From Candidatus Eremiobacteraceae bacterium (GTDB taxonomy: Bacteria > Vulcanimicrobiota > Vulcanimicrobiia > Eremiobacterales > Eremiobacteraceae): a DNA stretch of 35,436 bases. The notes under the pieces are model-generated. The model searched no databases. It saw only the letters and a program-made list of their open reading frames with translations, and was not told the origin of the DNA. The stretch is from the NCBI GenBank assembly GCA_036511855.1, contig DATCBN010000025.1, positions 1 to 35,436 of the forward strand. Reading direction: 5' to 3'. This document shows positions 1 to 7,291 of the stretch, in pieces; the first letter of the stretch is position 1; each line of letters starts with the position of its first letter. The translations under genes and the position numbers were made by a program.

Positions 1-1104
1 CCCGGCGCGCGATGCGATGAGCCGCTCGAAGTCCATGACGTCGGTTATGCTGTTCCCCAGGCGCGTCGACGCGTTTGCGATGATGGTGCCGAACTCCATC
101 ACTTGGTCGCTGGGCATCTCGACCGCACCGAGAAGTTCTGCGTAGCCGCGAATGGCGGTCAACGGCGTCCGCAATTGATGTGTGACGAGACTTACGAATT
201 CACTTCTCAAGCCCTCGAGCCGTTTTTGTTCGGTGATATCGCGAAAAGAGCAGACGAGATTCCGGCGATGGGTGCGCCCACCCACCGACGCGCCGGCCAT
301 AGAAAGCCAGATCGGCTCAGCGTGGTCGCGGTGCAAGGCGATTTCGATCGTATGCGAGTCCGCCTTCGCAAACGCATCCGAAAGTGCATCGAACGATTCG
401 AAGGCGCCGCGGCGTGCCGGGACTTCAATGCGCGTGAACGCGGCTGCGAGCTTCTTCCCGGCGAGCTCCCGAACGTTCACGCCGGTGATCCGTTCGGCCG
501 CGCGATTCCAGAGCACGACCGCAAGCCGTTCGTCGAGCGTGCAAAATCCCTCGGCCGTCTCGGCGACCAGCGCGTCGTGCTGTTCGCTCTCGCCGGCGAG
601 CCGTTCGAATCGGCGCGCGCGGCCGATGGCCATGCCTCCGTGCGCGGCGAGGATTCGAAGCGCATCGACCGTCGCGTTGTCGAGAACGCGAGCATCTGAG
701 AAGTAGACGGTTGCGACGCCGATGCAGTCTTCATCCGCGATGAGCGGCATCGCGAACGCCGCGCGGATGGCGAACGCTTCTGCCGTCGCTGCAAAACCTG
801 CCCGGCTTTCCTCGTCCGTCCGTACGTCGGGTAAGGTCACATCGGACAACGCGTCGAAGGCGCGCTTTGCCGGATCGCCGGCCTGACGGCCACGATTGAA
901 TGTACCTTGCAGATTGGCGAGAAATCGCCACGGGGCAGCCCGATCGCCATACGCGTCGAACGTGCCGTCCGCCGCGTCGGCCGAGACGACTGCCGCGAAG
1001 CTGCCCTTTGCGCAGCGCGCGACCGCGCGCGCGACGCCCTCACACACGCCGGCGATCCCGTCGCTGCTCGCGAACTCGAGCAGCAGGTCGGCCAGCTCCG
1101 CCAT
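1..1104 (-). CDS. Soluble GAF-PAS-HisKA sensor histidine kinase (3' end beyond window)
   Basis: The visible 368 residues start at ATG 1104-1102, which shares its A with the TGA of the upstream glycosyltransferase (TGATG), so translation is probably coupled. Residues 1-165 look like a GAF domain and about 170-295 like a PAS domain ending in FRDITEQKRLE. A HisKA helix follows with SLVTHQLRTPLTAIRGYAE, placing the phospho-accepting His at about residue 309. No signal peptide or membrane segment is visible, so it should sense a cytoplasmic signal. The ATP-binding domain lies outside the window. It follows two receiver-only genes and a polysaccharide-synthase-like gene on the same strand, which makes those receivers plausible partners (inference). 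HisKA identity is clear; the ligand is unknown. Confidence 0.9.
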   Translation of the reverse strand, partial: MAELADLLLEFASSDGIAGVCEGVARAVARCAKGSFAAVVSADAADGTFDAYGDRAAPWRFLANLQGTFNRGRQAGDPAKRAFDALSDVTLPDVRTDEESRAGFAATAEAFAIRAAFAMPLIADEDCIGVATVYFSDARVLDNATVDALRILAAHGGMAIGRARRFERLAGESEQHDALVAETAEGFCTLDERLAVVLWNRAAERITGVNVRELAGKKLAAAFTRIEVPARRGAFESFDALSDAFAKADSHTIEIALHRDHAEPIWLSMAGASVGGRTHRRNLVCSFRDITEQKRLEGLRSEFVSLVTHQLRTPLTAIRGYAELLGAVEMPSDQVMEFGTIIANASTRLGNSITDVMDFERLIASRAG

Positions 1105-2600
1105 CAGCCTGTCTTCGTGACCGGTGCGGCCGCCGGTGCCGGCGGCGGTGCGGCCGCCGGAGTTCCGAAGCCCTGGCGTACTTGCGCGCCCCATTGCTTG
1201 TTCCCGCGGAGATAATCCCACGTGCCGGTGAGCCGCCACCATAAGGTCAACTGGCGGTAGCCGAAATTTTCAGCGACGGCGACGAGATTCAGCAACGCGA
1301 GCTCGCGCCAGTGCGGGTAGCGATGGAACGACGCCTCCTCCAGAAGCACCGCGCTCACCGAAATGATGATGCCTAAGACGACGGCGCACAAGGTGTAGAC
1401 GATGGCGTTGATCGGCGCGAGCAGCCCCATGAGCGCGGCCAGCGGCAGCAATATGTAGCCGGATAGCTCGACGATCGGACCCAAAGCCTCGATGAACAAG
1501 AAGTACGGCATGCCGAGCATACCTGCGCGGCCGTAGGCGCGGTTGAAGAGCATCGCGCGATGCTTGTACAGCACTTCGAACATCCCGCGATGCCAGCGGT
1601 TGCGCTGCCTGCCCAGAGTCTGCCACGACGCCGGCACCTCGGTCCAGCACACCGTCTGCGGCACGAACAAGATCTCGTAGTCGCGCTTGTTCTCTTTTAG
1701 ATAGCGCACGATCTTGACGACCAGCTCCTTGTCTTCGCCGACGGTGTCGCTTGAGTAACCGCCCACGGTCTTCGCGGTCGCCTTGTGGAAGAGGCCGAAA
1801 GCGCCGGAGACGATCAACATCACATTCAGCGCCGATTGCGCCGTGCGGCCGCACAGAAAAGCGCGCATGTATTCGACGATCTGGAACAATTCGATCGGGC
1901 GGCGAGGCAAGCCGACCGACTCGACGCGTCCCTGAATGATCCGACAACCGTTGGCAGCGCGGATGATGCCGCCGGTGACCGGCACGAATGTCGGCCGGTC
2001 GAGCATCGGTCTCACGACGTGGAGCAGCGCGTCTTCCTCGAGGATGGCGTCCGCGTCGACCGTGCAGAACAGAGGATAGCGCGATGCATTGATCCCGGCA
2101 TTGAGCGCGTCCGCTTTGCCGCCGTTCTCTTTGTCGACCACGATCAGCTTTGGATAACCCGGCGACGCATAGAGCGCCCGCACCGGCTTGGAAGGCACCG
2201 TCGTCTCGTATTCGAACTCGAGTTTCTCCATCTGAAAGGCTTCGATCAGAGACGCGAGCGTGTTGTCCTTGGAGCCGTCGTTCACGACGACCACTTCGTG
2301 TTGCGAGTATTTCAGTCTGAGCAGAGAGCGTACCGATTCGACGATCGTCGTGCCCTCGTTGTACGCGGGGCAGAGGATCGAGATCGGCGGCACGAGGCGC
2401 GAGCGGAATATCTGCTCGAGACGTTCCTTGTCGCGCGTCCGCAAGTACCGCTGGACCTCCACGAGCGCGATGAACGTGAACGCGATATATGTGAGGTCGA
2501 CGAAGATTACGTAGAAAAATACGAGCGCGTTATAGCCGACGACGACCTCGCGCGCGAGATTCCAAGCCGGCGAGCCGAACCATCGCCACTGGAGTAGCAT
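1104..2600 (-). CDS. Membrane-bound processive family 2 glycosyltransferase (PgaC/BcsA-like)
   Basis: This 498-residue protein probably adds sugars from a nucleotide donor to a growing surface polysaccharide at the inner membrane. Start ATG 2600 was chosen because it lies five bases after the HEAT gene stop; a longer frame to 2792 only adds Arg/Pro-rich residues overlapping that gene. A hydrophobic helix at about 20-48 precedes the GT2 domain, with PISILCPAYNEG, VVVNDGS, the DxD-type VDADA, a GED catalytic-base motif and QRNRW, the Q(R/Q)xRW signature of processive synthases. Several hydrophobic helices follow at about 350-460, and the tail is rich in Ala and Pro. No PilZ domain is seen. The family is secure; the product (for example poly-N-acetylglucosamine) is unknown. 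Confidence 0.9.
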   Translation of the reverse strand: MLLQWRWFGSPAWNLAREVVVGYNALVFFYVIFVDLTYIAFTFIALVEVQRYLRTRDKERLEQIFRSRLVPPISILCPAYNEGTTIVESVRSLLRLKYSQHEVVVVNDGSKDNTLASLIEAFQMEKLEFEYETTVPSKPVRALYASPGYPKLIVVDKENGGKADALNAGINASRYPLFCTVDADAILEEDALLHVVRPMLDRPTFVPVTGGIIRAANGCRIIQGRVESVGLPRRPIELFQIVEYMRAFLCGRTAQSALNVMLIVSGAFGLFHKATAKTVGGYSSDTVGEDKELVVKIVRYLKENKRDYEILFVPQTVCWTEVPASWQTLGRQRNRWHRGMFEVLYKHRAMLFNRAYGRAGMLGMPYFLFIEALGPIVELSGYILLPLAALMGLLAPINAIVYTLCAVVLGIIISVSAVLLEEASFHRYPHWRELALLNLVAVAENFGYRQLTLWWRLTGTWDYLRGNKQWGAQVRQGFGTPAAAPPPAPAAAPVTKTG

Positions 2601-2605
2601 GAGAA

Positions 2606-3760
2606 TCACGCGCGGTTGGGCACCGGGGCGCGGGCCAGACGGGAAGCGGAAAGCAAGACGAGCCGCTGAAGGGCGGATACCGCTGCCCGGCGGGCGATCG
2701 AGCCGACCGGCTCGAGCATCGCGCGGCCAAGTATCGTGCGGCCGAGTTCGCCTGAGTCCGCCAGAGCCTCCGCTGCGTGGCGTCTGACCCACCAGACGTC
2801 ATCGTGCAGTCCGGCGTCGAGCACCTGGAAAAATCGCGTGCTGAGCGCGTCGTCCAACGGCGCTCCCAACGCATGGAGCGCCTTCATCACACGCACGCGG
2901 ACAAACCAAGCGGCATCGGTGGATGCCGCGAACAGTGACGCGATGCGATCTGTGGCGCCGCCGCGGCCAAGCGCTTCAGCCGCGCGGGCGCGGACCTCGG
3001 GCGACTCGTGTTTGAGCGCGCGTTCGGCGGGGCCGAAATCCGACATCCAGCCGATGTCCGCCAGAATGTCCAACGCGAGCGCCGCGATCCGGATATCCTT
3101 GTCTTCCACTGCTATGGTGAGCGCCGGGACTGCGGTCATGCCCATGCGCGACAGCACTTCCGCCACGCGAACCTGTTGCCAGCGCGTTGGGTTACGCAAG
3201 GCCGCGAGCAACGGCGCCACCGCCACATCCGAACCGATAGCGCCGAGAGCCTCGGCCGCACCGATGCGGACGAACGCGTCCGGATCATCGCCGAACACTT
3301 CGATCAGCGCGGGCACCGCGAGACGCGAATGCATCGCGCCCAGCAGCATGCACGTCTTGATGCGCGATTCGACGTTGCGCGACTTGAGGCCGCGCATCGC
3401 GGCGGAGATATAACCTGCCTCTTCAAGAATTTTTACGAGCCGCTCGCGCAGCTCGCCGGCGATGAAGATGAGATGGTCGGCGAAGACCTCGCGAACCGCG
3501 TCGCCCAGTATCCCCTTCGGCGGCGGAAGCTCGACGACTAGCACATCGTCGATGTACACCTTTCGGCCCTCGCAACGCTGTTCGGCGTCGCCGTCGAAAA
3601 GGGGCAGCATCTTGTCGACCATCCAGGCGCGCGCGCGCGCGGCGATCTCCGCACGCCGGACGCGCAAGGTGCGCATCGCGAACATGCACGTGAGGAGAAC
3701 GACGAGGGAGATCTCAAGACCTACAAGGAGCTGCTCGAGCGACACGAGGGACGGATTCAT
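2606..3760 (-). CDS. Membrane-anchored HEAT-repeat protein
   Basis: The 384-residue product has one hydrophobic helix at about residues 12-29 (GLEISLVVLLTCMFAM), then a basic stretch and a cytoplasmic solenoid. From about residue 120 there are at least five HEAT/PBS-lyase-type repeats, recognisable from recurring patterns such as VRIGAAEALGAIG and VRARAAEALGRGG. HEAT arrays are usually protein-docking scaffolds with no catalytic activity. The gene ends five bases before the glycosyltransferase start, so the two are very likely cotranscribed, and I infer that it scaffolds or regulates that synthase at the membrane. No Shine-Dalgarno sequence is obvious before ATG 3760; an AT-rich GATAAT lies eight bases upstream of it. 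Confidence 0.85.
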   Translation of the reverse strand: MNPSLVSLEQLLVGLEISLVVLLTCMFAMRTLRVRRAEIAARARAWMVDKMLPLFDGDAEQRCEGRKVYIDDVLVVELPPPKGILGDAVREVFADHLIFIAGELRERLVKILEEAGYISAAMRGLKSRNVESRIKTCMLLGAMHSRLAVPALIEVFGDDPDAFVRIGAAEALGAIGSDVAVAPLLAALRNPTRWQQVRVAEVLSRMGMTAVPALTIAVEDKDIRIAALALDILADIGWMSDFGPAERALKHESPEVRARAAEALGRGGATDRIASLFAASTDAAWFVRVRVMKALHALGAPLDDALSTRFFQVLDAGLHDDVWWVRRHAAEALADSGELGRTILGRAMLEPVGSIARRAAVSALQRLVLLSASRLARAPVPNRA

Positions 3761-3774
3761 ATGCTATTATTATC

Positions 3775-3829
3775 GGCCAAGCGGAACCGGTCCTCACGCC
3801 GGATCCCCGACTCAACTCACCGCTTGGCC
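3775..3829 (-). promoter_or_regulatory. Ten-base-pair inverted repeat between receiver gene and HEAT gene
   Basis: Perfect arms 3775-3784 (GGCCAAGCGG) and 3820-3829 (CCGCTTGGCC) enclose 35 bases. On the minus strand the first arm lies in the last codons of the upstream receiver gene, and the second ends 14 bases before the HEAT gene ATG. The RNA could form a stem sequestering the start region, or part of a terminator, but no T-tract follows. A GATAAT box directly follows the second arm, so the palindrome could instead be an operator. Confidence 0.45.
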
Positions 3830-4206
3830 AGCACCGATCGGACGCGCGCCTGCAGCTCGCGTGGGGAAAACGGCTTCACGACGTAGTCGGCGCCGCCGGC
3901 CTCGAAGCCCTCGAGGACGTCATGTTCCTGACCTTTGGAGGTGAGGAACATGATCGGGATTCCAGCCGTTTTCGGGTCGCGTTTCAGCTCTTTTGCGACT
4001 TCCCAGCCGTCCATGCGCGGCATGAGGACGTCGAGGATGACCAGATCGGGCATGACCTCGCGAACCGCTGCGAGCGCGCTTTCGCCGTCCGGAGCGGACG
4101 TCACATCGCAGCCGGCATTGGCCACCGTGAGATGCACCAAGCGACGGATGTCGTTGTCGTCGTCGGCGACGACGACGCGCGGCTTGGGCGGTTGAGCCTC
4201 TGGCAT
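3817..4206 (-). CDS. Single-domain response regulator (receiver only)
   Basis: A 129-residue CheY-like receiver with no output domain. It carries the acidic pair in VVVADDDND, phospho-acceptor Asp59 in LVILDVLMP, Thr89 in MFLTS and Lys111 in VVKPFSP, the full set needed for phosphorylation and switching. Its start lies five bases after the stop of another receiver gene, and a HEAT-protein gene follows. With no DNA-binding or enzymatic domain it should act through protein contact or as a phosphorelay step. The histidine kinase at the end of the cluster is the natural candidate partner (inference from position). Confidence 0.93.
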   Translation of the reverse strand: MPEAQPPKPRVVVADDDNDIRRLVHLTVANAGCDVTSAPDGESALAAVREVMPDLVILDVLMPRMDGWEVAKELKRDPKTAGIPIMFLTSKGQEHDVLEGFEAGGADYVVKPFSPRELQARVRSVLAKR

Positions 4207-4211
4207 AACCC

Positions 4212-4589
4212 TTATGGCCTTTCGCAGATCGCCTTGATGCGTTGCGCGAGCACGACCGGATCGAACGGCTTGGTGAGGTAACCGTCCGCGCCGGCATCCA
4301 TGCCGGCCTTCACGTCCGCCGGATCGCTGCGCGCCGACAAGAAGACGATCGGGATGTCGCTTGAGTTTGGGGCGGCCTTGAGACGCCGGCAGATTTCGAG
4401 CCCGTCAAGATCCGGGAGCATGCGATCGAGCAGAATGACGTCGGGCCGGCTGCGTTCGATGGCTTCGAGCGCCGCGGCGAAGCTATCGACGGCGACCACA
4501 TCGAGCTTCCCGAGCAGACGCAACGACAGATCGATGACCCCGAGAATGTCGCGCTCGTCTTCTACTACCAGTACTGTGCGGACTTCCAG
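4212..4589 (-). CDS. Second single-domain response regulator, apparent CTG start
   Basis: The frame encodes a complete receiver of 125 residues with LVVEDERD at the N-terminus, acceptor Asp55 in VILLDRMLP, Ser in VFLSAR and Lys in LTKPFDP. No ATG or GTG gives a whole domain. TTG at 4523 would remove the first beta strand and the acidic pocket. CTG at 4589-4587 lies ten bases after a strong GGAGG and restores the domain, so I chose it. The frame continues upstream without a break to the TAG (4619-4617) of the aminopeptidase gene, ten codons before. The receiver identity is firm; the start is inferred. Confidence 0.85.
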   Translation of the reverse strand: MEVRTVLVVEDERDILGVIDLSLRLLGKLDVVAVDSFAAALEAIERSRPDVILLDRMLPDLDGLEICRRLKAAPNSSDIPIVFLSARSDPADVKAGMDAGADGYLTKPFDPVVLAQRIKAICERP

Positions 4590-4616
4590 TTGCGCGGCTC
4601 CTCCTCGCTCCGGCTT

Positions 4617-7196
4617 CTAGCCGCGCGACTTGCCGCCTGCTCGCGTCGCGCGCGGAGCCTTCGCTTCGAGTGCCTCAAGCCTGGTCTGCAGCGCACGATT
4701 GGCTTCGCGCACGCCCGCCAGCTCGTCTCGCAATTGTTTGACCTCGATGGGTTTTGCCAGATGTTCGCGGATCTTTGCGGCCGCGTCTGCACATCGTCGC
4801 TTCAACCGGCCGTCGACATCCTGGCTGGCGATGCGCTCGAAGGGCGCGATCGCGGCCTGTTCGTGGAGCGTTTCGAGCGCGTCGATGGCGGCGACGCGGA
4901 CGTGAAAGCTTCGATCTTCGAGCAGCGCGATCAGAGCGTCGCGCACATCTTTGCGGCCCTCGCCGAGTTTGCCGAGCGCCGCGACGGCTGCGCGCCGCGC
5001 CGCGGTGGGCTTGCCGTATGCGGTCCAAGAAAGGCAATCCGGTATCGCACGCTCGTCGCCGAGCTCGGCCAATCCTGCGAGCACGCCCGCGCGCACGGTC
5101 TCTTGCCACGACTCTTTTGCCGGCAACGCGGCCAAGAGCACGGCGTGTGCCCGCTCGGATTTCGTGCGGCCGATCGACGTGGCCGCTGCCGCCTCGACGA
5201 AATAGGATGCGTCCTTGCGCAACAGCGGTTCGAGCGCCGCGCACGCGGCGTCGGTGCGGAACTCTCCGAGCGCTATCGCCACGGCGCGCCGCGCCTTCGG
5301 ATGTTTGACCACAAGGCCCGCAACGAGCGCTGCGAATGCCGCGTCGCCCCGGATAGTGCCGAGGGCTCGAGCGGCTTCGGCCTGCACGCCCCAGAACGGA
5401 TCGCTCTGCACCGTTGCCGACAGCGCAGCCACGGCAGCCGGGGAGGCATCCTTCGCAAGCGCGTGTGCAGCTTCTACCCGGCTCGCGACGCGAGCGTCGG
5501 TCTTGAGCTGCGTGACGAGCATCTGCACCGGCACGTCGAGCGCGAGCGTCTTGAGAACATCGGCATCCGGATCGAAGACGAACGTCTGCGGCTTTGTTTT
5601 CAACGAAAAGAAGAATGTCTGTTCCGGCGCGTCGCACACGATGTCGAAGTGCTCGGTCTTGCCCCTGCCGAACCCGAACTCGACGGCAACCGGCGTGGCG
5701 AACAAAGGCGTGGCTTCGTCGACCGTCTGCGTCTGCGAAACGACGACGACCGCTTGCGACTGCGCCGCATCCCAGGTGTAGCGCACCTTGAATTCGGGAT
5801 GTCCGGCCTTGAACACCCATTGGTCGAAAAAGGGCGCGAAGTTGCGGCCGGTTGTCTCTTCGATGGCGCGGGCCAGGTCGACGGTCTCGACGTTGCGCCG
5901 CTGATTCACGTCGACGTACCGGTGCATCATATCCCAGAATAGCTCGTCCCCGAGCTGCGTGCGGATCATGTGCAGCACGCACGCGCCTTTTTCGTAGAGG
6001 TGGCGATCGAAGATCTCGACCGGTTCGTCGAACACGTTCGTGACGATGGCGCGGCGGTAGTGATCGGCATCCTCGTTTCGGTAGCGCAGCTGAAGTTCGA
6101 GGCGGTAGTAATCGAAGTCGTCTTTTCCGCGGTCGAATTCGCGGAACAATGCTTCGAAATAGGTGGCAAAGCCCTCGTTGAGCCAGGCATGCGACCAGTC
6201 TTTACACGTGAGGAGATCGCCAAACCATTGGTGGGCGAGCTCGTGTGCGACCAGTCCGTCGCTCGAGAAGTCGAGGTGGGCCCGCGCGTCGTGCAAGGTG
6301 GTGTCCGTCTGGGTGGTTGCGGTCGTGTTTTCCATGCCGCCGAAGATGAAATCGGCGACCGCGATCTGGGCATACTTCACGTAGGGATACGGGAAGCGAA
6401 GTTTGTCGCCGAAAAAGCGCAGCATCTTCGGCGTCTTGCCGAACGACCGCTCGCCGTCCGCTTCGCGGCCCGGATGAACGTAGTACGAGACGGGCACCTC
6501 TCCGACCATCGAGGTCTTCTCCGAAAACCGGCCTGCGACGCACGAGACGAGATACGTGACGTGAGGGACGTCCATCGTGAAGTGAAACGTCTTCGTGCGC
6601 GGCTTCTTGTCTTGGACTACTTTGGCCAGCGCTCCGTTGCTCAACACGACGAAGTCGCTCGGAACGGTTGCGGTGACCTCGGTTGTGGCTTTCGCGTTAG
6701 GATAGTCGATGCACGGAAACCAATAATGCGCATCCTGATCTTGGCCCTGCGTCCAGACCTGCACGGGCTTCTTCGGATAGCCTTCATCCGGGCCGATAAA
6801 ATAGATGCCTTGCCGCGCCTTGCGAGCTTCGTACTCGACAACCACCGTTGTCGAGCGTCCGGGAGCCAACCGCGGTATCTCTATGCGAAGCTTCGGACCG
6901 AGCAATGCGAACTGGAGAGGCGCCCCTTTGGCGCCGAGCACGCGCTTGATGATCAATTGGGCGGCGTCGAGCTCCACCGCGTCCAGGGTTTTGCCGACGG
7001 CCGTGAACGTCGTGGCGCACTTGCCGAACAGCGTCTTCGCGTCGAAATCGAACGAGACGGTGAGCGCGATGTGATCGACGCGCGCCGGCCGGTCGGGCGC
7101 ATATTGCGGCTTTGCGCCCGGCAGCGCGAAGGGACGGCGGCTCGGGCCGAGGCCGGCCGCTTCAGCCCAAGCGAAGCGGCAATAGGCGTGGTTCAT
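4617..7196 (-). CDS. M1-family zinc aminopeptidase with C-terminal HEAT repeats
   Basis: This 859-residue metallopeptidase removes N-terminal amino acids from peptides. It has the exopeptidase motif GGMEN, and the zinc site HELAHQWFGD (His318, Glu319, His322) with Glu341 in WLNEGFATYFE at the expected spacing. The N-terminal beta domain and catalytic domain fill roughly residues 1-450. From about 560 to 820 there are HEAT/PBS-lyase repeats instead of an ERAP-type helical domain, and the last 40 residues look coiled-coil and basic. No signal peptide is present, so it is probably cytoplasmic. It starts the minus-strand cluster of receivers, HEAT protein and glycosyltransferase. The upstream 95 bases hold two palindromic repeats. 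Confidence 0.95.
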   Translation of the reverse strand: MNHAYCRFAWAEAAGLGPSRRPFALPGAKPQYAPDRPARVDHIALTVSFDFDAKTLFGKCATTFTAVGKTLDAVELDAAQLIIKRVLGAKGAPLQFALLGPKLRIEIPRLAPGRSTTVVVEYEARKARQGIYFIGPDEGYPKKPVQVWTQGQDQDAHYWFPCIDYPNAKATTEVTATVPSDFVVLSNGALAKVVQDKKPRTKTFHFTMDVPHVTYLVSCVAGRFSEKTSMVGEVPVSYYVHPGREADGERSFGKTPKMLRFFGDKLRFPYPYVKYAQIAVADFIFGGMENTTATTQTDTTLHDARAHLDFSSDGLVAHELAHQWFGDLLTCKDWSHAWLNEGFATYFEALFREFDRGKDDFDYYRLELQLRYRNEDADHYRRAIVTNVFDEPVEIFDRHLYEKGACVLHMIRTQLGDELFWDMMHRYVDVNQRRNVETVDLARAIEETTGRNFAPFFDQWVFKAGHPEFKVRYTWDAAQSQAVVVVSQTQTVDEATPLFATPVAVEFGFGRGKTEHFDIVCDAPEQTFFFSLKTKPQTFVFDPDADVLKTLALDVPVQMLVTQLKTDARVASRVEAAHALAKDASPAAVAALSATVQSDPFWGVQAEAARALGTIRGDAAFAALVAGLVVKHPKARRAVAIALGEFRTDAACAALEPLLRKDASYFVEAAAATSIGRTKSERAHAVLLAALPAKESWQETVRAGVLAGLAELGDERAIPDCLSWTAYGKPTAARRAAVAALGKLGEGRKDVRDALIALLEDRSFHVRVAAIDALETLHEQAAIAPFERIASQDVDGRLKRRCADAAAKIREHLAKPIEVKQLRDELAGVREANRALQTRLEALEAKAPRATRAGGKSRG

Positions 7197-7224
7197 GAAA
7201 CGTCCTTGCTAGTCGACAATCCAT

Positions 7225-7285
7225 TGTACTAGGGCAAGCAGCGCTTGCCCCGGCTTTTTGGGCGAGCGATGCTCGCCCTACTACA
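7225..7285. repeat. Pair of oppositely oriented REP-like palindromes
   Basis: Two 19-base palindromes, 7232-7250 (centre AGC) and 7260-7278 (centre GAT), each have eight-base arms of the type GGGCRAGC/GCTYGCCC. The first is preceded by GTACTA and the second followed by CTACTAC, so they face each other. They lie between the EF-G-like gene and the aminopeptidase gene, both on the minus strand. The same element recurs at four other loci in this window. Confidence 0.85.
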
Positions 7286-7291
7286 CACGAG

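Noticed and set aside
1785-2597. 270-codon plus-strand frame opposite the glycosyltransferase
   Set aside because: The minus strand encodes an intact GT2 domain with all motifs; the plus-strand product has no recognisable features.
4590-7232. Two long plus-strand frames (about 450 and 420 codons) opposite the aminopeptidase gene
   Set aside because: They mirror a complete M1 peptidase with all motifs. In GC-rich DNA the antisense frames of real genes stay open, and their translations are Arg/Ala-rich with no domain.
7260-7291. Palindrome as terminator of the EF-G-like gene
   Set aside because: On the minus strand the hairpin is followed by AAAAAG, not a T-tract; the T-run is on the opposite strand.
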